In this document: piece after piece, positions 1-25,719 of the stretch
How the letters are laid out: each line of letters opens with the position of its first letter
Numbering within the stretch: the first letter of the stretch is position 1
Assembly: GCA_947044365.1 (NCBI GenBank)
Contig: OX345649.1
Coordinates: 974,430-1,038,429, forward strand
DNA: 64,000 bases
Reading direction: 5' to 3'
Source: Petrosia ficiformis
Taxonomy: Eukaryota > Porifera > Demospongiae > Haplosclerida > Petrosiidae
Made by a program: the position numbers and the translations under genes
Notes under the pieces: generated by a model
Databases searched by the model: none
What the model was told of the DNA's origin: nothing
Seen by the model: the letters and a program-made list of their open reading frames with translations, nothing else

Positions 1-805
1 TGAGGATGGGAATGCATGACTAACTCAATGAGAAACTGTATTACTACTGCAGGGACAACAAAACATGACTAATACAACAGGAGGAATAGTAGTACTGTTG
101 TGAGGATGGGAATGCATGACTAACTCAATGAGAAACTGTATTACTACTGCAGGGACAACAAAACATGACTAATACAACAGGAGGAATAGTAGTACTGTTG
201 TGAGGATGGGAATGCATGACTAACTCAATGAGAAACTGTATTACTACTGCAGGGACAACAAAACATGACTAATACAACAGGAGGAATAGTAGTACTGTTG
301 TGAGGATGGGAATGCATGACTAACTCAATGAGAAACTGTATTACTACTGCAGGGACAACAAAACATGACTAATACAACAGGAGGAATAGTAGTACTGTTG
401 TGAGGATGGGAATGCATGACTAACTCAATGAGAAACTGTATTACTACTGCAGGGACAACAAAACATGACTAATACAACAGGAGGAATAGTAGTACTGTTG
501 TGAGGATGGGAATGAATGACTAACTCAATGAGAAACTGTATTACTACTGCAGGGACAACAAAACATGACTAATACAACAGGAGGAATAGTAGTACTGTTG
601 TGAGGATGGGAATGCATGACTAACTCAATGGGAAACTGTATTACTACTGCAAAACATGACTAATACAACAGGAGGAATAGTAGTACTGTTGTGAGGATGG
701 GAATGCATGACTAACTCAATGAGAAACTGTATTACTACTGCAAAACATGACTAATACAACAGGAGGAATAGCAGTACTGTTGTGAGGATGGGAATGCATG
801 ACTAA
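1..805. repeat. 100-bp satellite array, about eight units
   Basis: Units begin at 1, 101, 201, 301, 401, 501 and 601 with almost no differences (one base change in the unit at 501). The units from 601 and 691 are about 10 bases shorter because part of the middle is missing, and the last unit stops near 805. Each unit contains two related half-sequences (a catgacta core followed by actcaatg or atacaaca), so the 100-bp period probably arose from a shorter duplication. The array runs off the left edge. No coding potential is visible. Confidence 0.97.
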
Positions 806-1845
806 TACAATCAGAAGACAATGTCACTGATGCTCTATTAGTGTATATAGATAGTTATTTGAAAAGAGTACTAGGAATTACATGTTTATGTATTCAGCAC
901 ATTAGTAGGAAATATTGATAATTATGTGACTTTGTTGAAGGAATCTGATCACAAATATATTAATAAGAATATTTGTTTTTAAGAAGGCAGTCATTCCAAT
1001 GATTCCATCCACCGTACACATAATCTAACTATATACAATAACCTATATATATACAATAACCTAGTATAGTACCACTTCATTCTCATAATATATCAATATT
1101 TACCACTAACATCCTCTTCAGTTAATGTGTATTCAACTCTGATCTTTACAGCATCACTTCCTTCAGTTCCTTCTCAAAAACAAATATATTTATATTTCCC
1201 ACTAATCCTCAATCTTTACATTCAATGTATCATTACATTATCTACACATGTACAATAGCCAAGGAAATAGTGAACCCGATTTAATACATGTATATATAAT
1301 TATATATATAATTTGAAATGAAAATTCTTGATATTGAGGATTAGTGAGAAATAGAGATATATTTATTTTTGTGAAGGAAGTTCAGAGTTGAATACACATT
1401 AACAGTGAGAGCATGTTAATGGTAAATATTGATATATTATGTGTCATTTGAAAAATCATAATTTGGTGAAATGCTAACAATCTGTAGAGGAAGCTAACTA
1501 AGGTGGTATCCACAAGTATTATTCCTTCTAGATAATTGTGTGCTTATTAACAGGGAGTGATTCTAATTACACAGTAACTTTTGTACATATAATACAATTA
1601 ACAAGAGGATTAGAGACCATTCCGATATCAGTTTAATTTTCCTTTGTATATCTATATATTGTAGTCAAAACTAATGCCATATATGGAATGATGTATATAT
1701 CTATTTATACTGACACAAGATATAAACATTAAAACATAAAATTAATAATTATATTTTGTGAATTAATGCATCATCAGACAGACAAATTAGTTAACAGATA
1801 ACATGCCAAATATACTCTCAAGAGTTAATCTTATGTAAAGATCAA
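806..1845. other. A+T-rich DNA without a gene; fold-back element inside
   Basis: I see no exon in this stretch. The only structure is the inverted repeat at 1084-1441. By position it is probably intron 1 of the GRK gene that starts at 6445 on the minus strand. Confidence 0.6.
1084..1441. mobile_element. Fold-back (MITE-like) element, about 360 bp
   Basis: The left part (1084-1215) and right part (1322-1441) are reverse complements over roughly 110 bases with a few differences and an indel. The ends read cataatatatcaatattta and its complement. The spacer is A+T rich and carries no open frame. Such hairpin elements are usually non-autonomous DNA transposons. No target duplication was made out. 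Confidence 0.7.
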
Positions 1846-2176
1846 TCATGTCCACTACGACCTCAGAAAAATGTTTTTAACTTTAGCTTGGATTGGCCAG
1901 CAATATTTTTACCTGCACCATTTCATAGCTATAATCATCCATCACGTTCTTTTTTATGTATGTCAAATTTCAATCCATCACTTCATTATTGAGTTACAGT
2001 ATAATCATGTATTAACCTTACGATATTAAACTATACACTATAGTACATATAAGGTATTGGGTTACAGTATAATCATGTATTAACCTTATGACATTAAACT
2101 ATACACTATAGTACATGTACATGTAAAGTCATCTCATCATAATTCTGAGGTCATCATGAATGTGAACAGATTTTAG
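1846..2176. mobile_element. Family G terminal-inverted-repeat element
   Basis: Same family as copies near 5829-6052, 12950-13141, 29824-30192, 40583-41043 and 52638-52863. The ends resemble gtccacta(c/t)gacctca and its complement. The interior contains the motif ttgagttacagtataatcat followed by ttaaccttatgacattaaac, here present as two tandem units. No protein is encoded. Confidence 0.7.
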
Positions 2177-2516
2177 GTATTAATCTGCACTAGAAGGATT
2201 TGCACAAAAGAAGACACATTCGTACAAAATAATTTTGCTCAAACACCTATCTTCAAACAGTGATTATTCCACATGTTTGCAAAGGAAATAAATATAATTT
2301 GGTATAGAAGACCTTTTATAGTTGATCTTCCGTGATACAAAATTTCATTGGGTTCCTGTACAAAATGTTTGCAAGTGTTTGATGAAAGGTACTAGGTGTG
2401 AGCAATTAAAGGTAAGAGATCAAAGGAGACTGTCCAATTCTGTAAACTATGTCACATGTTAAATGATTAAATGTATAGTGTGAACAAATTATTAGATTGA
2501 AATTATGTAATGACTA

Positions 2517-2545
2517 CAACAGTGTCTATATATATATATATATAG
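2517..2545. repeat. (TA)n microsatellite
   Basis: Simple alternating TA run; nothing else is seen nearby. Confidence 0.9.
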
Positions 2546-2744
2546 CTGTTATATCAATCACTGGAATGGCTATTTGACATCAATATTTACATTGTATGTC
2601 CCGAAGTCTATTAAGTGACCTAGACATTCATGTCCTTAAGGGTTAGATTCTAACCTCTTGCCCCTCCTAGGTCACTTAATAGACACTTTCTATTAATGAT
2701 ATTGATAACGAATTTACCATACTATATATCATATAGAAGTTGAC

Positions 2745-2875
2745 ATTACAGTGGAGAAGGGAGGAGTCTCCATGGATCTATACAGAACAGGGGTACCCAT
2801 GGATCTATACAGAGGAGGGGTCCTCACACAGAGCAGGGGTCCCCATACAGAAGAGGGGTCACCATAAATCTGTCC
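2745..2875. repeat. Imperfect about 27-bp repeat (tacagaggaggggtc)
   Basis: Four to five imperfect units of the type ccatggatctatacagagg. The same unit recurs at 4290-4500. The short open frame across it is a product of the repeat. Confidence 0.75.
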
Positions 2876-2999
2876 TCTATATTCTTACCAAGTCCATAGC
2901 TAATAAATCTGCATATATGAACTTATCATATATAAGTTTTCCTTTTTGTTTTCGTGCTGGCAGTGTAGCTGTTTTTTCATAGTCGAGAATCTGTGTTCA

Positions 3000-3620
3000 A
3001 TATACACACATGTAATTATATATCATATAATTATAATATATACATGTATACCAGTATACAATTATGCATACCATTTGCAAATACAAGCATATATACATTG
3101 AATGTACAATATACATACATAGTATACATTACATATACAGTACATACATACAGATTATATATACATGTACATGTACATACATACAGATTATATATACATG
3201 TCCTTGTACATACATACAGATTATATATACATTGTACATGTACATGTACTTGTACATACATACACATATTATATTATATATACATACATAGTTACATACA
3301 TATACATTACATATACAGTACATACATACAGATTATATATACATGTACATGTACATACATACAGATTATATATACATGTCCTTGTACATACATACAGATT
3401 ATATATACATGTACATGTACTTGTACATACATACACATATTATATTATATATACATGTACATGTACATACAGATTATATATACATGTACTTGTACATACA
3501 TACACATTATATATACATGTACTTGTATATACATACATACACATATAATACATATACATGTACATGTACATGTACATACATGTACATAGAGTATTATACA
3601 TGTACATGTAATATTATACA
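3000..3620. repeat. TACATG/TACATACA-rich minisatellite
   Basis: Long array mixing gtacatacatacagattata units with TACATG hexamers. A segment of about 190 bp (3110-3290) is repeated at about 3300-3480. All reading frames through it give only low-complexity Tyr/Ile/His/Thr strings. Confidence 0.93.
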
Positions 3621-4289
3621 TCATTCAAATTCTAACCCCTTTGAGAAAGTTCAAGAGAAGACAGGACTCAGGAATAAACTTTTCTAAAAAATAAGCACCT
3701 GCAAAGATGTTGAAAGAATACTAAATAAAAAATGAATTATCTATTAATTACAAAGCACTTCATTACCAACAACTGCCAAGCTTAGGTTTTTTAATGGCTT
3801 AAAGGTACACATCAATGATTGCTTTCTCAAAGTTTCTTCAGGATTGTTATATACAGAGGTGACCTCTAATATGGAATCATTCCAGAGGTCGTGGCTTGTT
3901 CTTTTAATGGATGATGTAAGTTAATAAACAATCACATGAATGAATTACAACAACAGGAAGAGACTACAGACATAAGTACATGTAAGTGAGTTTAACTATT
4001 TTAATGACGCTTTGAAGTTTATAAAAAGGAGAGGAAAATAAATAATTCAGAGACTGTTTACAGAAATAAATAATGATTGAGGCCTCAATGATTGATCTAG
4101 TCAGTCGCTAATTAATCGGTTAAACTGGAGCTGATGACAATAGTTCTTTTATAGTACTTGTAGTGGAGTGTAATGGTAAAGAATACAGCATTTCTATATA
4201 CTATTTCTAGTAAGGTACATCTGTGTTGCTATTTGGTGATATATCATGTTGTGATAATACTGAATAAGTGTTTATATTTGTGGTTCTCC

Positions 4290-4500
4290 TAAAGGATGCT
4301 CCATGGATTGTACAGAGGAGATCCTTATGGATCATATACATGTAGAGGATGTCCTCATTGATTGCACAGAGGAAGTCCCCATGGTTACATGTATGTACAA
4401 AGAAGGTTCTCATGGTTCTGTACAAAAGAGGTCCTTATTAACAATACAGAGGAGGACCACATGGATGATACAGAGGAGTTCCTCATGGATCCATACAGTA
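4290..4500. repeat. Second copy of the imperfect 27-bp repeat
   Basis: About seven diverged units of the type cagaggaggtcctcatggat, matching the array at 2745-2875. Confidence 0.7.
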
Positions 4501-4854
4501 TATATTTGACACTGTGCAATTATATTAATTTCCGTGTCTTTAAAGAAAAATATTTTTTATTTCTATTTGTATTCAAACATTCAACAGTAAAATAAACAGA
4601 ATTAGTAAAATATAATCATATTTTAATGTGATGACTCACCAATCCTCTGCTTGTATATTTTTTTAAATGTCAATTCACTTTTATATGTCAACCATTTATG
4701 AACTACATCATGAACACTGTAGTAAGAAGACGAGGAAAAAAAAAAGGTGAATGAATGTACTAGTCAATCTACATTCACTTGGGCCCTCAGTAAATTAGTA
4801 TATACACATGTAGCTACATGTACATGTAAATACATGTATATGCTATAACAATTC

Positions 4855-5050
4855 GTTGATCTCAGTCTCAGCCCATTCTATTGATGCAAGTTTCATTTTT
4901 TGTACGATCTCAGTCTCAGCCCCATTCTACTGATGATTCTTGTACTACAAATGATCTCAGTCTCAATCCCATTCTACTGATGCAAGTCTCGTTCTTGTGA
5001 TATCAGTCTCATTCCCATTCTACTGATGCAAGTCTCATTCTTGTACTATG
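4855..5050. repeat. About 48-bp tandem repeat, four units
   Basis: Units of the form gatctcagtctcagccccat followed by tctactgatgcaagtctcat, each with internal drift. No coding signal. Confidence 0.8.
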
Positions 5051-5828
5051 CATGGTTTCAAGTTCTAGATATTTACACTTAGCAGAGTCTACACTACACT
5101 TTCTAACAAATACATCTAATCAAAAACATGCTGACATAGTCGTTTAGGAAATGACATCACCAGTTGCATTGGTCTCTTGTTCCTGTCTAAACATTGTTAC
5201 TACACTTTCATATCTGATATTGTCAGACATTAATTATGCTATGGTTGACTATATCTCAATGACCAAATATTGTCTTACTGCAATTAAACAATAAATAATT
5301 ATTCAAAAAAAGTTTTAGTTGAAAAACACTTAATCCTGAGACATATGCTCTCAAAATCAAAAGAAATAGCCTATTTTTGCTATCACAGACAGTATCAATG
5401 AGTAGTTGCAATATTTACAATAATCACGGGTCACTTTTAGGCAATAATTGTAAAAATAAATTTTCAAAACCGCCCAACCCTAACTACATCATGCCCTACA
5501 AAATGTTTACATTACTGAACTGTCATAACTTATAGTGTGATGATTGCGAATGATAATCAATAGCAGAGATCTGTCTGCTCAAAGGTAGATGAATTCTATT
5601 AAATAATGCGCATAAGCTTAAGTGAAAAGCAAGCAATGACAAACAGACAGACAGACAGAAAAAAAACTTTAAATTGTGATAAATTATAGATACTCCCAAA
5701 ATACTGTTAATAGATCTGAAATGAAAGTGAAATTTCACATCTATTAACAGAGATATCATAACTGCAAGAACCTTACAACACCTTTTCTAATTAATAAACA
5801 CTAGAGTGGGTGTTACACAACATTGAAG

Positions 5829-6052
5829 TACGTTCACATTCATGATGACAGCAAAAATCAGGATGAAATGATTTTATATGTAATATAGTGTACAGTTTAA
5901 TGTCATAACGTTAATACATGAATATGAATGATGAAATAATGGAACAAACAAAAAAAGCACCGTGGAGGATAATTATATAAAAATGGTGCAACTAAAGAAT
6001 GTCAGTTATTCCAACTCAAGATATAAACATTTTTCTGAGGTCATGATGCTCA
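5829..6052. mobile_element. Family G element, minus orientation, short copy
   Basis: Begins with acgttcacattcatgatga and ends with tttctgaggtcatgatgctc. It contains a single internal unit (tgtacagtttaatgtcataa). It is a reverse copy of the element at 1846-2176. Confidence 0.65.
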
Positions 6053-6335
6053 AGTATATTTGGTAAAATCCTCACTATAGATTTCGCAATTTTCTAAAAA
6101 GCACAAGATCAGAACTTATAGTTCTGCTTATACATGTATATAAACAAAACCCACTTAAACTCCAATGTCATTACACATTTAACTAAACGAGATCTATCTA
6201 TTTGGCGAAATCCCATTTTGCTCGATTGTATTCTTTCGTTACCATTGCATACATACACATAAATCTTTTCATGCACATACACAAACCTATGTTCCAACAA
6301 ACCCACCCCTCTTACACCCACCTACATGTACCTAC

Positions 6336-6445
6336 CTACAATCAGGCAGAACTACTTTTTTCATAGTTTTTGCTCCAGGATTTCTTGACTTCTCAATCGT
6401 CATCAGATAGGACACATCGGCCAATACGCTCTCTAGATCAGACAT
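6336..6445 (-). CDS. GRK2: G-protein-coupled receptor kinase 2/3 (beta-ARK type), first coding exon only
   Basis: The ATG on the minus strand (6445-6443) opens [20 protein letters not shown], which closely matches the conserved start of vertebrate GRK2/GRK3. In those kinases this N-terminal helix contacts the activated receptor. The frame runs 36 codons plus two bases to a donor (AG|GTAGGT at 6335-6334), so the exon ends in phase 2. The RGS-homology, kinase and PH domains must lie left of the window: I searched 1-6335 on the minus strand by eye and found no second exon, so intron 1 exceeds 6.3 kb. The family phosphorylates agonist-occupied GPCRs at the plasma membrane and thereby desensitises them. 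The start codon is 242 bp downstream of the PPIE stop on the same strand. Whether this is the single GRK2/3 ancestor cannot be decided from one exon. Confidence 0.88.
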
Positions 6446-6549
6446 AGTTGTAGGAGTATAGCAACTTCTGGAATGCGAAGTCTCACTTCTGACTAAACTT
6501 GTGAAGAGTAATTAATTATATATTCACGGCGAATTTCCTGTTTGAACTT

Positions 6550-6560
6550 TTACGTCATAA
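6550..6560. promoter_or_regulatory. CRE/ATF-like site in the presumed GRK promoter
   Basis: TTACGTCATAA lies about 105 bp upstream of the GRK start codon, between that gene and the PPIE stop. The core TTACGTCA fits bZIP (CREB/ATF, PAR) recognition. Function is inferred from position only. Confidence 0.4.
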
Positions 6561-6687
6561 TTAATCAAAACATGACAAATTTAAAAATGTAAACAAGCTC
6601 AGAGGCCTTACAAATGAGCATGATAACAAAAACAAATACAGGAATGTGTGCTATGCAGATAATTATTCAAGGTGATATTTCTTTAAA

Positions 6688-9601
6688 CTATAGCTCTCCA
6701 CACTCGGATATTATAACCGGTTGGCTCGTCTTTCCAGACTGTGTTCCATATTTCTCCATCTTTCTTACAACATCCATACCTTCGATCACATGACCAAATA
6801 CGACATGTTTACCATCTAACCAATCAGTTTTATCCAAGCATATAAAAAACTGAGAACCGTTTGTATTGGGTCCAGAATTAGCCATTGATAATGTTCCAGG
6901 TCCTTTGTGTTTTAGATCAAAATTTTCATCATCAAATTTATTACCATATATAGAACGCCCCCCTGTGCCGTTCTGATTTGTGAAGTCACCCCCCTGACAC
7001 ATGAACTGTGGGATGATACGATGGAAGGGACATCCTTTGTATCCCATTCCTTTTTCTCCAGTACAAAGAGCTCTGAAGTTATCAACAGTACGTGGAACAA
7101 TATCTGAATGAAGTTCAATAACAACACGCCCTATGTTTTCTGAACCAACTTTAATATCAAGATAGCATCTTGGTTTAGCTCTTCTTTTTGGAACTGGTTC
7201 TCCATCCTCCCCTCCCTCTAGTCCTGCTTTTTTCTCCTCTCCATCCTCTGATTGCTTTCCTGAATATTTTTTCAACCATGCATCCTCGGTCCAAACAGCT
7301 CTTGAGCTTCCTTCTTTCAGCATTTTCGGTCGTGCAATGTTCACTTTAAGAGTTCTGCCATATATTTCCGAGTCATTCATATTGTCAATTGCTGCTGCTG
7401 CATCTTCTGTGTGTGTGTGATATAATTAAACTATGTGAATGAATTTACAAAAAGGAACACATTTGCCTTTAATCACTCGCTATTTTGCCATAGGAAGTCA
7501 ATAGTAGCTTGACAATAAATTCTCAATTAAATAAGAGATGGCTTCGTGTGTTTAAAGTGTAGGAAACATTCTGGCAAGGAGTAATCAAATGATTCATGAT
7601 GTCCATCTAAAATGCTAGAGATTTCCAGCATTTTTGATTAAAGTTAGGCCTATTAGAAGTTGTAAATAACAACATAACAGATGATGAAATGATTAAAATG
7701 TCTTACAACAGTATAGAGTGTAAGAAATTTCCTACATTCCAAATACAAGAGGGAAGTTATGCAGGAAATGTCTTACACTCCCTTCCCTTTGTAAGGATAC
7801 TCTATGCTGGATTCTACAATATTTGTGATAAATGAAGTGCTGGGAATTTCCTGCCACCTGCTCTACAAATTCATAACCATTATCACAAATAATGAGCCAC
7901 ATGGTGGAAACATATGTCCGACATTTTTAGAATGACTGACTGAATGTTTAGTTGCTACAAAAAATAAGAGGACTTGTTGCATTAGCCATCTGTTATTTAA
8001 TTGAGAATATGTTGACCACTTTTAGTTATAGTATGTCTAGTTTCTCAAACTTTTGATTTAGCTATAACTAAGATAATATTAGGCTTACTTTTTAGTTTTA
8101 GTTAACTAACTAAAAGTGCCCATTATTGGCCAATTTTCATTTTAGTTATTGCAATAGACTTACAATTTAGTTTTACTTTAAAGTCACAACACCTTGCTAA
8201 AAGGGGTTTTAGTTATAGTTAACTAAACAACACTAGAAATCAATGAAATTTGGTATCTAGGAAGAGTTTGCTTCTTAGGTGTCAATTTTATTGGTTTTCG
8301 ATATAAAATAGCAGAATTGTAAAGGTGAGTGTATGCTTTGTAGACAAAGGTCTCTTTGGAGTTGGGTCACACATTTAGAGTACAAAGAGGATTTCATGAA
8401 TGACCTGTACTTAACTGATACAGATGATAAAGAACAAAAAAAAGCATTTTTAAAAATGAAAGAGGATGTAGGGATATCAAAAAAGCTCAGGAACAAGATT
8501 GGGATGGTACCATAGCAACATAATTAATTAAACACCACTTCCACATAACAACACTACATAGGTATATATAGTAAAAGTAAAACACAAAGAAGCTCTACTT
8601 ATGATGTGTTGTTATGTGGAAGTGGTGTTTAATTATGTTGCTATGGTAACATCCCAATGTACTTAGATAATGTAGTCTGAATATAACAACTCTACATAAG
8701 TAAGGTGAGGTGGGACAATTCTGTCAGGAGGGTAATTCTGGAAAATTCGAGATTTCTTTGGCACTGTTTCAGTCATGGACTTAGAAACTCATTGATGACT
8801 AATGGTAGGTGCTGGTAGGTGCTAGTCTTTTATTATAGTAGCCAGTAAAATCATAAAATAGTTTATCATTGTACTACCTGTGGTGCTTCCAGAATTGTCT
8901 TGCATTAAATTTGCAATGGAAGCAATTGCCTCACCTTACTTTATATATGTGTACAACTAGGGCTGGGAATCAGCTGAGGTTCTGAAATCGATTATCGCTA
9001 ACTTCTAATCGATTAAAATCAGTGGAAGTAATTAGGCCTATTAACACAGGAAACTCATCCCATTTGATGATCAAAAAGGCTTCCTGTCACTTCCATATTG
9101 TACATTATTTGCTGTCACTTGCTCGAAAAGTATGTCTTTAGAATAATTATCGTAGTCAATATCACAGACTTACTAATCAGAAGAATCCTCAATATCGATT
9201 GATTAATGAAGTAATCATCCCAGCGTTATATAACTTCTGTGTTTTGCTTTTATTCTAGCTATACAATGTATATATGTAGGGTTGTTATGTGGAATCGGAT
9301 AGTTTAATTTTGTTGCTAAGGTATATAACATCCCAATCTTGTTTATGTGCTGGGGTTTTGATATCGGATTATGCTTACATTTTAAAAAATGTTTTTTATT
9401 ATTCAATATTGTATGTCAAACAAAAGCATTGAGTTTAATGGTAAACGTTTGATCAAAATTATAATTTACCAAGGGCCCTTTTTTGCATCCATGATCACAC
9501 ACACACACACAGACACATACATAATTATATATGCATATTCATCTATATATTGTATGCCAATTCAAAATATGTGATTAAATAATTATGTAACACTACCTAT
9601 A

Positions 9602-9653
<52 letters not shown>

Positions 9654-9830
9654 TGCAGCTTCAAATTCTACAAATGCAAATCCTCTGTGTTTCTGTGTAG
9701 CATAATCTAGAGGAATTGAAATATCTACGATGTCCCCAAATGGTATAAAAGCTGCATGTAACACCTTCTCCTCAACCTCATCTGCCAAACCACCAACATA
9801 CAGAACCTTTTTACTCACATATGCAGCCAT
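6688..9830 (-). CDS. PPIE: Peptidyl-prolyl cis-trans isomerase E (cyclophilin 33)
   Basis: Two exons, 9830-9653 and 7406-6688, join in phase 1 to give 298 residues (human protein 301). Exon 1 begins [15 protein letters not shown] and carries most of the RRM: RNP2 is VLYVGGL and RNP1 is HRGFAFVEF. Exon 2 completes the RRM ([20 protein letters not shown]), passes through a charged linker (about residues 105-135) and then encodes a full cyclophilin domain. Its active-site motifs are [28 protein letters not shown] and [10 protein letters not shown]. The catalytic Arg (FHR), the Gln of NGSQFF and the Trp that marks cyclosporin-A-binding cyclophilins are present. The protein is a nuclear, spliceosome-associated prolyl isomerase that binds RNA and the MLL PHD finger. 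The intron (7407-9652) has a (CA)n-type acceptor and holds several transposon copies. The ATG at 9830 is preferred over an in-frame upstream ATG at 10094 because similarity begins there. Confidence 0.97.
8013..8236. mobile_element. Family B element (TTAGTTAACTAA-rich MITE)
   Basis: Lies in the PPIE intron. It has the family signatures gaccacttttagttatagt, gcccattattggcca and ggttttagttatagttaact. Other copies are at about 19850-20044, 25470-25577, 29640-29830, 40076-40245, 44083-44232, 47208-47404, 52990-53200 and 57232-57474. Confidence 0.75.
8498..8658. mobile_element. Fold-back element with about 55-bp arms
   Basis: The arms attgggatggtaccatagca... and ...tgctatggtaacatcccaat are reverse complements over about 55 bases with small differences, around a spacer of about 50 bp. 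Diverged single arms of the same family occur near 9285-9345 and 49515-49550. Confidence 0.75.
8959..9224. mobile_element. Family F dispersed repeat (cccagc...gctggg ends)
   Basis: Starts gggctgggaatcagctgagg and ends gaagtaatcatcccagc. The interior has tttgatgatcaaaaaggctt and tcctgtcacttccata. Matching copies lie at 26123-26358 (reverse) and 61473-61809. Many ATCGATT palindromes are present. It is non-coding. Confidence 0.72.
9611..9648. repeat. (AT)n microsatellite abutting the PPIE exon 1 donor
   Basis: The AT run ends only a few bases from the PPIE donor at 9652-9651, so the first bases of the intron are essentially microsatellite. Confidence 0.9.
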
Positions 9831-10027
9831 GTCTCCAAATCCAATGAGTTTGTAAAGGGTTAAATATAGGCTCGCGATCACGTGGTTAACAACACACCTA
9901 CTAATATCGCGTCCATCATAATCGATCAGTCGTCCCTTCCTGCATTCCTTTGTTCTTGGTATCTTAGAATCGTAATAAGTACTAACTGATCTTTGTCTGA
10001 AAGGTTTGCAGTAGAATTCAGAGTGCC
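9831..10027. promoter_or_regulatory. Divergent promoter of PPIE and the 10028 gene
   Basis: Only 197 bp separate the two start codons, which point in opposite directions. The interval is richer in CpG than its surroundings (cgcgatcacgtgg, atatcgcg, tcgtccc) and contains an E-box CACGTG at 9879-9884, about 50 bp from the PPIE ATG. No TATA box is obvious at a fixed distance. A shared bidirectional promoter is inferred from geometry. Confidence 0.65.
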
Positions 10028-24000
<13,973 letters not shown>

Positions 24001-24245
24001 TTTAAAAAAGAAATTGTAAGTTTATGATTTCTATGACCATCTGTTAGTCTCTTTCCCATCCGCACACACTCTTAATGAGTGAGATCATGTTACCATAGAA
24101 ACATGACCCCTTTAACTTGAAGGCTAAGGAGAGATGTACCAAACCTGATGAATCCATACAATAGTGAATATATATCTGGAATCAGTGAAGTATAAAGCAT
24201 GAGGAATTCCAGCAGAGTTTTTGATATGTTTTGAAACAAGATATA

Positions 24246-24640
24246 TATAGTATCCCTATGATTGCTTTGTGGTGTCCAGCATTCAGCTGACTTTATCATG
24301 CCTGAAACACAACAGCCTATTATAGTTTGATATCTACTTTCCTTACCTTTTAAAATATCTTGTAGAACTTCAGGAATATATTTCAGGTAGAATAGGTAGC
24401 TATTAATTCCAGTTTCTTCGTAAGCTACAAGCAGCTTTCTTTCTTACTTCTTGCTGGTCTGTAGAGCATTCTATTACATGCCCCACCCATTAACTGATCA
24501 AACCCCCTGGAATGACACAAATTCCTTAACTACATATACAACGCATACTCGCATAAGTGACACAAGAATGTATATACATGTAAATAATTATAGTATATAG
24601 TTCAAACCCGTGGGAAAGTAATCATAGAAATGCCCCTACA
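24246..24640. mobile_element. Family D TIR element
   Basis: Starts tatccctatgattgctttgt and ends gggaaagtaatcatagaaat. The interior includes acaacgcatactcgcataag, matching 33410-33857, 33868-34372 and 52329-52459. Confidence 0.7.
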
Positions 24641-25674
24641 TGCCATAAAATGTGATTTTGTGGTATTTGGATTCCTTGATCCAAACAGCTGTAATCTTGT
24701 ATAACCTACATGTACATGGTATATCTATTTACATCTATTTTCTCTTCTCTTCTACAGTTTAGCCCTTTGCCCACATAACCAAACCCTCTTATTATATTTT
24801 GAGTGTACTAATATAGTAGTTACTTTGGAAGGTTACTAAACCTAAAAGTTATCGTATCCAACATTTTTCAATCACACATATCTCATTTTTCTTATTTTGT
24901 TTTTTCCCTTCTGTCACATTCTATCTATCTCTACTCCTTTGTGTTAAGCTGATGTATTATATAGTAAGCGTGAAATGACTTTAGTAAAATGTCAAATTAT
25001 GTTTCATTAAATCCTCAATCACCGAAACTTATGCATAAATGTGTTTGCTGTTTATTAATTATTATAGAAATGAATAAATATTAACTTATTTGGGCTCATT
25101 TGAAAACGACCATAGCCTTAAAACTCCAATTGGCCATGTCATATAGCAGAGTGGAAAATAACAGTGCTCCAGTGCTCATTTGAGCACCAAAATTAGCCAA
25201 AGGAGCACCAGATTTTGACACGACAATGCATGCTAGTTGTACTGTGGTGAGCACTGGTGACGGAATTGCTCACCAGATGTTGTAGGCTTATTTCCCACCC
25301 TGTCATATAGGAAGCAACTAAGTTTAGTATCCAAGAGCAACTATTACTCCATTGAATATTGAGTTGTGTTTCTGTATAAAGTGTCAAATCCTTATTTCTA
25401 AATGACCCTTTTCATCCAGTTGCATTTTATCGTAACACACCTTTGGAGTTCTACTTCTACCTACATACTAGTGTTGTTTTAGTTAAAATTTTAGGCTTAC
25501 TAAAAGGGTTTTAGTTAACTAAAAGTCATAATGGCTTACTAAAAGGGGTTTTAGTTATAGTTAACTAAAACAACACTACTACATACAACTATATATTCTT
25601 TAAAGAACACATTTTGGCAAGGCACTTGTAAAACAAGAGCTTTAAAATAGGAGCTTGAATGCTTGAAAATTGAT

Positions 25675-25680
25675 TTTATT
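25675..25680 (-). other. Poly(A) signal of EIF3C
   Basis: AATAAA on the minus strand, 40 bp past the EIF3C stop. Confidence 0.7.
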
Positions 25681-25719
25681 ATTGAAAAGTTCAAGACAAA
25701 ATTAATTCAATATAATTCT

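Larger units (their letters stand above)
24001..25719. other. Convergent intergenic region between the 10028 gene and EIF3C
   Basis: Holds the 3' ends of both genes, a reverse family D element (about 24246-24640), a short family A remnant (24214-24240) and a family B fragment (25470-25577). No further exon was found. Confidence 0.7.

Noticed and set aside
1..805. CRISPR array
   Set aside because: The 100-bp units are continuous, without unique spacers, and the genome is animal.
2993..3687. Overlapping open frames of 60-200 codons rich in Tyr, Ile and His
   Set aside because: They are translations of the TACATG/TACATA minisatellite; open in several frames and on both strands.
8333..8515. 60-codon frame in the PPIE intron ([20 protein letters not shown])
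   Set aside because: No recognisable domain, no splice context, and it runs into the fold-back element at 8498; chance or transposon debris.
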